Of a stretch of 7,746 bases of DNA, positions 1-5,195 are shown in pieces. The translations under genes were made by a program, and so were the position numbers. Origin of the DNA: Clostridia bacterium (GTDB lineage Bacteria; Bacillota; Clostridia; Oscillospirales; Acutalibacteraceae). How positions within the stretch are numbered: position 1 is the first letter of the stretch; each line of letters begins with the position of its first letter. The DNA lies in contig JAFOFS010000116.1 in NCBI GenBank assembly GCA_017387165.1, positions 1 to 7,746 of the forward strand. Direction: 5' to 3'. The notes under the pieces are model-generated. The model was not told the DNA's origin and searched no databases. It worked only from the letters and a program-made list of their open reading frames with translations.

Positions 1-6
1 AAGCCT

Positions 7-35
7 ATTTTATCATACGTTTGGGTACTTGTCAA
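7..35 (-). promoter_or_regulatory. Sigma-A promoter with extended -10, reading out of the left edge
   Basis: On the minus strand TTGACA (30-35) is followed after 17 nt by TAAAAT (7-12), with a TG dinucleotide one base upstream of the -10 box (TGATAAAAT), an extended -10. A match of this quality with ideal spacing suggests a strong housekeeping promoter. Transcription would start near position 1 and run left, so the gene it serves lies outside the window. The lipoprotein gene on the same strand already has its own terminator at 358-390, so this promoter starts a new unit. Confidence 0.7.
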
Positions 36-130
36 CACCTTTTTCTATAAAAAAACAAGGGGTGTAGCCGGTCGAAATTTGTGAAAAACGGCACAAGATT
101 TTCCGCACAAACCTGTGGCTACCGAACCTT

Positions 131-185
131 GCCTCGCCCCTTGGGGAGAGGTGGATTTTGCCGTAGGCAAAAGACGGAGAGGGGT
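131..185 (+). repeat. Paired-hairpin repeat, copy A
   Basis: The element has two adjacent hairpins. The first is CCTC-g-CCCC/TT/GGGG-a-GAGG (132-151). The second is TTTTGCC/GTA/GGCAAAA (156-172), followed by the tail GACGGAGAGGGG (173-184). Copies B and C share the same plan: a CT-rich/GA-rich hairpin, a TG junction, a second hairpin of different sequence, and a GACGGA-G-rich tail. The arm sequences differ while pairing is kept, which points to selection on or spread of the fold. Short repeats of this shape are, from memory, common between genes of Oscillospiraceae/Ruminococcaceae; I could not search. No ORF here looks real. The stretch 36-130 to the left holds nothing I can call. Confidence 0.6.
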
Positions 186-199
186 GTTAAAACCTTTGT

Positions 200-249
200 C
201 CCCTCATCCGTCTCGCATTCGCTCGACAGCTTCCCCCCGAGGGGAAGCC
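200..249 (-). repeat. Paired-hairpin repeat, copy B (inverted)
   Basis: This is the same element as its neighbours, but on the opposite strand. Read on the minus strand it begins with the hairpin GCTTCCCC/TCGG/GGGGAAGC (248-229), continues through an imperfect GTC...GAC hairpin (about 228-211), and ends in the tail GACGGATGAGGGG (about 212-200). It lies head-to-head with copy C and tail-to-tail with copy A. Confidence 0.55.
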
Positions 250-254
250 TTTTG

Positions 255-300
255 CCTCCCTCTGACGAGGGAGGTGTCACCGCAGGTGACGGAGGGAGAG
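255..300 (+). repeat. Paired-hairpin repeat, copy C
   Basis: The first hairpin is CCTCCCTC/TGAC/GAGGGAGG (255-274). The second is GTCACC/GCA/GGTGAC (276-290), and the tail GGAGGGAGAG follows. The orientation matches copy A. The order of copies across 131-300 is forward, reverse, forward. The remaining bases to 357 show no gene or clear structure. Confidence 0.55.
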
Positions 301-357
301 AATACCATCACACGGGCCGTCGAGGACGCCGCCTCCAACCCTATCGCCGCAAGGCAC

Positions 358-390
358 AAAAAACCGACCGTTGCGGCTGCAACGGTCGGC
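358..390 (-). terminator. Rho-independent terminator of the lipoprotein gene
   Basis: Read on the minus strand, an 11-bp perfect stem CCGACCGTTGC/GCAACGGTCGG (arms 379-389 and 364-374) with a 4-nt loop is followed by six T (363-358). It begins about 8 nt after the stop codon of the gene at 398. Confidence 0.9.
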
Positions 391-397
391 TGTTTGT

Positions 398-1693
398 TTA
401 TTGCTTGGCGAAATTCTTGGGATCGCACATTTTGATGGCGCGGTCAACCAGCTCCACCGTCTTGGCGATTTCGGCTTCCTTTTTCTCCAGCATCTCGGTG
501 AACTCTTTTTCTTTCATATAGGAAAGAACGCTGTCCACGCACTCTTCGTAGTACTTGTCCACCGACTCGTGACCGCCGGTGATGCCTGCCTTTTTCGGCT
601 GGTGGCTGTAACGGATCACGAACGCCAGCACCTTGGTCTTATCGCTCGGCTTGTACTCGAGGATGGTCGGCTCGCTGACGCCGTCGGTCATGGTCATGCC
701 CTGCAGCGCCTTGACCAGCGTTTCGTTCACGCCGTCGGCGGTGGCAACCAGCGTGGAATAAGCCGGAGAGGGAGCCACGTCCTTCGGCTCTTCTTTCTTG
801 TCCTCTTCCTTCTTATCGTCGCTGCCGGCAGCGGTGGTGCCGGTCGTGGTGGTGGTCGTGGTGGTAGTGGTCGTGGTCGTGGTGGTCGAGGTGGTGGAAC
901 CGGTAGCCTGGTTCTTCTTGTCCTCTTCTTCCTTCTTCTTGGCGTCTTCCTTCGCCTTTTCGTCGGCCTGGAACTTGGTGTAGATTTCCTCGACCGTCTT
1001 GCCGTCCTTATACATCTCGATGTAGGAGTTCATCTGCTTCTTCAGCGCGTCGATCTCCGCGGCCGGCAGATCCTTGCCGTCCTTGTCCACCAGACTGACG
1101 CTGAAGGTACGGTACATCAGGAAGTTCTTGTTGAAGTAGTCGCGGCGATCGGTCTCGCTCACGTAGAACTTCGCGCCTTCGTTCTTGTACAGACCGTTGA
1201 ACAGCGAATTGAACTCATAGCTGCCGACCAGCATCTTTTTGTAGCTGTCGAGATTAAAGCCGAGATCGATGGTGTGCGCATCGGTCATGCCCTTGATCGC
1301 TTCGGCGAAATCCTTCTGATCCTGCTCGGAGAGGGTCAGGTTGTATTCCTTCAGCAACGCCTTGACCGCCTGCTGCTGCACAATGGCGTCCTGCGCCATC
1401 TGCTTGAGGAACGCGTCCATCGCCATGGTGGTGGCGGCATCTCCCTCGTCGTAGCTCTGGGTCATTTCCCAGAACTTATCGGGGTCTGCCGTCATGCCGT
1501 ACATCGAGTAGTAGTACGAGTACTGGTAGTACTGGTTGTAGAACTGGTTGTACAGATGGGCCAGATATTCACCGGTCGAAACCTCGTAGCCGTTGACGGT
1601 CATGGCCTTTTTCGGGGTGGAGCAACCGACGGCGCAGGAGAGCAACAGCGCGACGCTGAGCACAACCGCCAGGATGCGGGAAACAGACTTCAT
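398..1693 (-). CDS. Secreted lipoprotein, SurA/PrsA-like foldase with poly-Thr linker
   Basis: The protein has 431 residues. Residues 1-24 form a lipoprotein signal: K2, R6, a hydrophobic core, then Cys at 20 (LLSC) or 24 (AVGC). It is therefore expected on the outer face of the membrane. Residues 30-195 (TVNGYEVSTGEYLAHLYNQF onward, rich in Tyr) resemble the SurA N-terminal chaperone domain of PrsA-type foldases. Residues 196-245 look like the start of a parvulin domain (YRTFSVSLVD...GKTVEEIYTKFQ). A charged low-complexity stretch (about 243-305) follows, with 15 consecutive Thr (270-284), and then a segment resembling a parvulin end (DGVSEPTILEYKPSDKTKVL). Catalytic residues cannot be assigned, so isomerase activity is doubtful. 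The start was chosen at the ATG preceded by AGGAGG (1702-1708); an in-frame ATG at 1729 falls at the predicted transcription start. Gene identity is good; the function is inferred. Confidence 0.72.
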   Translation of the reverse strand: MKSVSRILAVVLSVALLLSCAVGCSTPKKAMTVNGYEVSTGEYLAHLYNQFYNQYYQYSYYYSMYGMTADPDKFWEMTQSYDEGDAATTMAMDAFLKQMAQDAIVQQQAVKALLKEYNLTLSEQDQKDFAEAIKGMTDAHTIDLGFNLDSYKKMLVGSYEFNSLFNGLYKNEGAKFYVSETDRRDYFNKNFLMYRTFSVSLVDKDGKDLPAAEIDALKKQMNSYIEMYKDGKTVEEIYTKFQADEKAKEDAKKKEEEDKKNQATGSTTSTTTTTTTTTTTTTTTGTTAAGSDDKKEEDKKEEPKDVAPSPAYSTLVATADGVNETLVKALQGMTMTDGVSEPTILEYKPSDKTKVLAFVIRYSHQPKKAGITGGHESVDKYYEECVDSVLSYMKEKEFTEMLEKKEAEIAKTVELVDRAIKMCDPKNFAKQ

Positions 1694-1733
1694 AACTTTT
1701 ATCCTCCTAATAGAAAAGGTTACATACACACCT

Positions 1734-1762
1734 ATTATAACGGATGCACGCGCATTTGTAAA
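1734..1762 (-). promoter_or_regulatory. Promoter of the lipoprotein gene
   Basis: The minus strand reads TTTACA (1757-1762), a 17-nt spacer, and TATAAT (1734-1739), a near-consensus sigma-A site. The predicted start is near 1727, giving a leader of about 34 nt that carries the AGGAGG site. It diverges from the exporter promoter; the two -35 boxes are about 40 bp apart. Confidence 0.8.
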
Positions 1763-1801
1763 CCTTATTTTTTAAAATTTCAATGAATTTCCGCAAACTT
1801 C

Positions 1802-1830
1802 TTGACAAACGGGCGGAAGATGCGTATACT
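1802..1830 (+). promoter_or_regulatory. Promoter of the exporter-repressor operon
   Basis: TTGACA (1802-1807), a 17-nt spacer, and TATACT (1825-1830) form a near-perfect sigma-A promoter. The predicted start is about 1837, at the edge of the palindrome at 1837-1851, which fits a strong promoter held off by a repressor. Confidence 0.82.
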
Positions 1831-1836
1831 ACAAAA

Positions 1837-1851
1837 TGCAACTGAGTTGCA
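1837..1851 (+). promoter_or_regulatory. Fur-family-like 7-1-7 operator palindrome
   Basis: TGCAACT-G-AGTTGCA is a perfect 7-1-7 inverted repeat. After one mismatched position on each side, AAA/TTT flanks extend the symmetry. The spacing and skeleton (TG..A.T-N-A.T..CA) match the Fur-family box TGATAATNATTATCA, although the inner bases differ. It covers the predicted transcription start of an operon whose second gene encodes a Fur-family protein, so autorepression is the natural reading. The binding protein and its metal are inferred. Confidence 0.65.
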
Positions 1852-1875
1852 ATTTGGGAAAAGAGTGAGAAAACG

Positions 1876-2751
1876 ATGTGGGAAGTTTTGTGGCACAGCG
1901 CGTCGCACGCCTTGCAAGACAGTGCGAAGCTGCTGCCGTTTTTGTTTTTGACCTACCTGCTGATGGAGATTCTGGAGAAAAAGGCGGGGGAAAAGGCGGA
2001 GGACGCGGTGCGCCGCGCCGGTCGCTTCGGGCCGCTTTGGGGCGGTGTGCTCGGCGCTGTGCCGCAGTGCGGCTTCTCGGCGGCGGCATCCAGCCTGTAT
2101 GCGGCGCGTGTGCTGACCGTCGGCACGCTGCTGGCGGTGTTTTTGTCCACCTCGGATGAGATGGTGCCGATTATGCTGGCGGCCACGGCCGGCGGACAGA
2201 CCGACCTCGGCGTGATGTTTCAGATTCTCGGCGCCAAGGTGCTGATCGGTCTGGTTTCCGGCTTCGCGGTGGATGCGGTGGTGAGCGGTGTTTTTCGCCG
2301 CCGTCACGCGATGGATATTCATCACCTCTGCGAGCAGGAGCATTGCGATTGCGAGAGTGGCGTTTGGAAATCGGCGCTGCTGCACACGGTCAAGATCTTC
2401 GCGTATTTGGTGCTGTTTACCTTTGCGATCAATCTGGCCATCGAGCTGATTGGAGAAAACACCGTGGCCGGCTGGCTGAACGACCTGCCGGTGGTGGGTG
2501 TGCTGGTGGCGGCGCTGATCGGTATGATCCCCAACTGCGCGGCATCGGTGCTGGTGACCCGTTTGTATATCGACGGCATTTTGTCCACCGGCGGCATGCT
2601 GGCCGGTCTGCTGACCGGCGCAGGCGTCGGCCTGCTGGTGCTGTTCCGCTTAAACCGCCGCCCGAAAGAAAACCTGCTGATCACGCTGGGGCTGTACGCC
2701 CTCGGCGCGGGCTGGGGCTTGTTGTTTGATTTGTTGGGGGTGGTGTTTTGA
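1876..2751 (+). CDS. Putative 10TM heavy-metal exporter (ArsP_2 type)
   Basis: This is a 291-residue integral membrane protein. I recognise the family called putative 10TM heavy-metal exporter, also annotated as arsenic efflux protein or putative manganese transporter. Two halves carry matching motifs: GAVPQCGFSAA near 60-70 and GMIPNCAASVL near 216-226, each a Pro-x-Cys in a membrane segment, followed by similar Gly/Leu-rich helices. The central cytoplasmic or external loop has a His/Cys cluster (HHLCEQEHCDCE, 149-160) suited to binding a soft or transition metal. The ATG at 1876 follows a weak GAGTGAG site. The gene overlaps the downstream Fur-family gene by 4 nt, so the pair is probably a metal-sensing and export unit. 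The substrate cannot be read from sequence; Mn, Zn, Fe and arsenic are all possible. Confidence 0.8.
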   Translation: MWEVLWHSASHALQDSAKLLPFLFLTYLLMEILEKKAGEKAEDAVRRAGRFGPLWGGVLGAVPQCGFSAAASSLYAARVLTVGTLLAVFLSTSDEMVPIMLAATAGGQTDLGVMFQILGAKVLIGLVSGFAVDAVVSGVFRRRHAMDIHHLCEQEHCDCESGVWKSALLHTVKIFAYLVLFTFAINLAIELIGENTVAGWLNDLPVVGVLVAALIGMIPNCAASVLVTRLYIDGILSTGGMLAGLLTGAGVGLLVLFRLNRRPKENLLITLGLYALGAGWGLLFDLLGVVF

Positions 2752-3122
2752 AGAAAGCCACCTACACCACCGCCGCCCGTACGGAGCTGCTGGAGCTGCT
2801 ACGCGATCGTGCGGATCGCACCGTGACCGCCGCCGAGCTGGCGGAGGCGCTGGCGGTCAACAAAACCACCGTTTACCGCAACCTCGACCGTTTGGCGGAG
2901 GAGGGAGCGGTGATGTGCTACGGTGACCGCACCTACCAATACGTGGGGGAAAAGGCGGATTGCCACGGTCATCTCCACCTCAAATGCGCCCGTTGCGGTC
3001 GGGTGTATCATCTCGATTGCGGCTTTATGGAGGAGATCCGCCGCCACATCGCGCATTCTCACGCGTTCACGCTGCAATGCGAAGGCTCCGTCCTGTACGG
3101 CGTCTGCGAAAACTGCCGATAA
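2748..3122 (+). CDS. Fur/Zur-family metal-dependent repressor
   Basis: The protein has 124 residues, short for a family usually of 135-150. The N-terminal winged helix includes the recognition helix NKTTVYRNLDRLAEEG (38-53), typical of Fur proteins. The dimerisation half has the structural zinc site C80-x2-C83 with C120-x2-C123, the last pair being almost at the C-terminus. The segment CHGHLHLKC (72-80) with H88, D90, C91, H103 and H105 offers ligands for a sensing site; the Cys/His-rich make-up is more Zur-like than PerR-like. The start is a TTG inside the exporter's stop (TTGA overlap), which implies translational coupling; a GGGGGTGG stretch upstream is the only candidate ribosome site. 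It probably represses its own operon through the palindrome at 1837-1851. The family is certain; the sensed metal is not. Confidence 0.88.
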   Translation: MKKATYTTAARTELLELLRDRADRTVTAAELAEALAVNKTTVYRNLDRLAEEGAVMCYGDRTYQYVGEKADCHGHLHLKCARCGRVYHLDCGFMEEIRRHIAHSHAFTLQCEGSVLYGVCENCR

Positions 3123-3165
3123 AAAAACAAAACCGTCAACAGAGTGTTGACGGTTTTGTTTTTTT
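3121..3165. terminator. Bidirectional terminator, perfect 20-bp stem
   Basis: A perfect inverted repeat of 20 bp (3121-3140 and 3146-3165) with loop AGAGT has A-rich outer arms on the left and T-rich ones on the right. It therefore works as stem plus U-tract on either strand. The TAA of the repressor gene (3120-3122) and the TAA of the convergent minus-strand gene (3164-3166) both lie partly inside it, so convergent operons share one terminator with no spare sequence. Confidence 0.92.
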
Positions 3166-3523
3166 AGTTTCGGTTGCTGTGGAAAATGGAGCCGGCGGCC
3201 TGCACCGTGAAGAAATATTCCTTGTTGCGGGTGCCGACGAAATAGGTAGTGTTGACCAGCGACACGTGCGCCTTGACCGTTTTGATCAGCTGACCGTCCT
3301 TGCCGTTTAAGTCCACGCACACCTGCGGATACGGTTCCTCTCCCGGATAGGTGAGGTACATCCGCGCCGAGTTGCCGTCCTCAAAGGTGGCGGAAAAGCC
3401 TGCGGCCGCCTTTTCGATCCAGCGGTTATACGCACCGGCCTCCTGCTTCGGAATGTAGTACAGGCGGTTGTACACCTGCATATCCTCGGCAGGGACGGTG
3501 GTGACTTGATAAAATCGTTCCAT
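3164..3523 (-). CDS. Small hypothetical protein coupled to prfC
   Basis: I do not recognise a family. The protein has 119 residues from the ATG at 3523 (MERFYQVTTV), or 122 from an overlapping ATG at 3532. The upstream ATG sits directly on AAAGG with no spacing, whereas the ATG at 3523 has AAGGA about 8-9 nt upstream, so I prefer the latter. It has no signal peptide or membrane segment and looks like a soluble mixed alpha/beta protein rich in aromatics (RLYYIPKQEAGAYNRWIEKA; TTYFVGTRNKEYFFTVQ). The prfC stop overlaps the first ATG (ATGA), so it should be co-transcribed and translationally coupled with release factor 3. The shared terminator at 3121-3165 follows its stop codon. It is probably a real gene because of position, ribosome site and terminator, but its function is unknown. 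Confidence 0.7.
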   Translation of the reverse strand: MERFYQVTTVPAEDMQVYNRLYYIPKQEAGAYNRWIEKAAAGFSATFEDGNSARMYLTYPGEEPYPQVCVDLNGKDGQLIKTVKAHVSLVNTTYFVGTRNKEYFFTVQAAGSIFHSNRN

Positions 3524-3528
3524 AGCAC

Positions 3529-5118
3529 TCATCCTTTACTGAAATCCAGCAGTTCCAGACCGCTGTTGTGCTGCTGCGCCCACGCGATGTTCCATTCGCC
3601 CGAGAAAAGCAACAGCTTGTTGCCGCGCATATCCTGCACGCGACGGGTGTCGGAGGTGAGGTCGAGCGTCTTCGGGTCGATGCTCTGATCCGCCAGCCAA
3701 CGGGCAAATTCGTAGGTCAGCGGCTCCATAATAACCTCGACGTTGTATTCGTTCTTGAGGCGGTAATCCAGCACCTCAAACTGCAGCTCACCGACCACGC
3801 CGACGATGACTTCTTCCATACCGCCGTCCAAATCGCGGAAGATCTGAATGGCGCCCTCCTGCGCGATTTGGGTGATGCCCTTGACAAACTGCTTCCGCTT
3901 CATCGTATCCTTTTGACGCACCTTGCGGAAATGCTCCGGCTCAAAGGTGGGGATACCCTCAAACTGCACCTTTTTGGACGGCGCGCAGAGGGTGTCGCCG
4001 ATGGAGAACAGACCGGGGTCGAACACGCCGATGATATCGCCGGCATACGCCTCCTCGATCACCTCGCGGCTTTCGGCCATCAGCTGCTGCGGCTGGGACA
4101 GACGCATTTTCTTCTGACCCTGCACGTGGTACACTTCCTTGTCCGCCTCGAATTTACCCGAGCAGATGCGCATAAACGCGATGCGGTCGCGGTGCGCCTT
4201 GTTCATATTCGCTTGAATTTTGAAGACGAACGCCGAAAACGCCGGGTCGAACGGGTCGATCTCGGTGTCGGCGGTGTGCCGCGCAAGCGGCGGAGGGGTC
4301 ATCGCGAGGAAGTCGCGCAAAAACGGCTCTACGCCGAAGTTGGTGAGTGCCGAGCCGAAGAACACGGGGGTCAGCTCGCCGCGCTGCACCGCGTCAATGT
4401 CGAATTCGCTGCCGGCGCCGTCGAGCAGTTCCATATCCTCGGCGAGCTTTTCGTGCTGCGCGGGGGAGAGCAGACCGTCGTCTTCCAGCGTGGCGTACTG
4501 CGCCGCCGCTTCGAACTTGCCGGCGGTGGTCTCGCTGGTACCGGTGAACACGGCGATACGCTCGGTGGTGCGCTCGTACACGCCCTTGAAATCCTTGCCC
4601 GAGCCGATCGGCCAGTTGACCGCGTAGGTCTGGATGCCCAGCACGTTTTCGATCTCCTCCAGCAGGTCGAGCGGATCGCGGGAATCGCGGTCCATCTTGT
4701 TGATAAAGGTGAAGATCGGGATGTGGCGCATCACGCAGACCTTGAACAGCTTCTTGGTCTGGCGCTCGACGCCCTTGGACGCGTCGATGACCATGACGGC
4801 GGAGTCGGCCGCCATCAGCGTGCGGTAGGTGTCCTCCGAGAAGTCCTGGTGACCGGGGGTGTCGAGGATGTTGATGCAAAAGCCGTCGTATTCAAACTGC
4901 ATCACCGATGAAGTGACCGAAATACCGCGCTGCTTTTCGATCTCCATCCAGTCGGACACCGCGTGGCGCATATTGCGTTTGCCTTTGACCATACCCGCCG
5001 TGGCGATGGCGCCGCCGTACAGCAGGAATTTTTCGGTCAGGGTGGTTTTACCGGCGTCGGGGTGGGAGATGATCGCAAAGGTGCGACGCCGTTTGATCTG
5101 TTGATCGAGTTCGGGCAT
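3529..5118 (-). CDS. prfC: Peptide chain release factor 3 (RF3)
   Basis: RF3 is a translational GTPase that removes RF1 or RF2 from the ribosome after peptide release. The product has 529 residues, the usual RF3 length. The G domain shows the P-loop SHPDAGKTT (18-26), switch I RGISVTSSVM (64-73), DTPGHQDFSEDT (86-97) and NKMD (140-143). FFGSALTNFGVEPFL marks the G5 region. The C-terminal RF3 domain is intact (KGITQIAQEGAIQIF, GVVGELQFEVLDYRL). The motifs separate it from EF-G and EF-Tu; the AHPDAGKTT-type P-loop and the RGISVT switch are RF3 signatures. The start at 5118 has GGAGG about 9 nt upstream; a longer open frame running to 5391 only extends through a terminator and the neighbouring gene. 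The next gene downstream overlaps its stop codon. Confidence 0.97.
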   Translation of the reverse strand: MPELDQQIKRRRTFAIISHPDAGKTTLTEKFLLYGGAIATAGMVKGKRNMRHAVSDWMEIEKQRGISVTSSVMQFEYDGFCINILDTPGHQDFSEDTYRTLMAADSAVMVIDASKGVERQTKKLFKVCVMRHIPIFTFINKMDRDSRDPLDLLEEIENVLGIQTYAVNWPIGSGKDFKGVYERTTERIAVFTGTSETTAGKFEAAAQYATLEDDGLLSPAQHEKLAEDMELLDGAGSEFDIDAVQRGELTPVFFGSALTNFGVEPFLRDFLAMTPPPLARHTADTEIDPFDPAFSAFVFKIQANMNKAHRDRIAFMRICSGKFEADKEVYHVQGQKKMRLSQPQQLMAESREVIEEAYAGDIIGVFDPGLFSIGDTLCAPSKKVQFEGIPTFEPEHFRKVRQKDTMKRKQFVKGITQIAQEGAIQIFRDLDGGMEEVIVGVVGELQFEVLDYRLKNEYNVEVIMEPLTYEFARWLADQSIDPKTLDLTSDTRRVQDMRGNKLLLFSGEWNIAWAQQHNSGLELLDFSKG

Positions 5119-5152
5119 AAAAGAAGCCTCCGTACATAAAATTCCATCTTGT

Positions 5153-5181
5153 ATTATAACAAAAATCCCCCTGCAATGCAA
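5153..5181 (-). promoter_or_regulatory. Promoter of prfC, lying within a terminator
   Basis: The minus strand has a perfect TATAAT (5153-5158) and, 17 nt upstream, TTGCAT (5176-5181), which keeps only the TTG of the -35 consensus. The -35 region lies inside the terminator hairpin of the upstream operon (5161-5190). The predicted start is near 5146, giving a leader of about 28 nt that contains the GGAGG site. Confidence 0.6.
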
Positions 5182-5192
5182 GGGGATTTTTT
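5161..5192 (-). terminator. Terminator of the ribU-glucosidase operon
   Basis: The arms AAAAATCCCC (5161-5170) and GGGGATTTTT (5182-5191) pair around a TGCAATGCA core that is itself symmetric, with one mismatch. Read on the minus strand, the hairpin ends in a short T-run (5165-5161). It starts a few bases after the glucosidase stop codon at 5196. Confidence 0.82.
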
Positions 5193-5195
5193 GGC

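Noticed and set aside
131..300. CRISPR array or tRNA-like structure in the left gap
   Set aside because: The repeats differ in sequence, alternate in orientation and lack regular spacers; no cloverleaf or CCA-type end is seen.
842..898. GGT/CGT triplet repeat as a microsatellite or CRISPR-like array
   Set aside because: It is the poly-Thr coding tract of the lipoprotein; the codons are mixed and there are no spaced repeats.
371..1786. A 471-codon plus-strand open frame across the lipoprotein gene
   Set aside because: It is antisense to a gene with a signal peptide, RBS, promoter and terminator. Its product is a low-complexity Gly/Arg/Val/Leu/His-rich sequence, as expected from the complement of GC-rich coding DNA.
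1780..2385. A 201-codon minus-strand open frame opposite the exporter
   Set aside because: It is antisense to the exporter, rich in Arg/His/Gln, and runs into the mapped promoter region without signals of its own.
3568..4911. A 447-codon plus-strand open frame across prfC
   Set aside because: It is the antisense shadow of a well-conserved release factor gene; the product is Arg/Val/His/Leu-rich with no family motif and no RBS.
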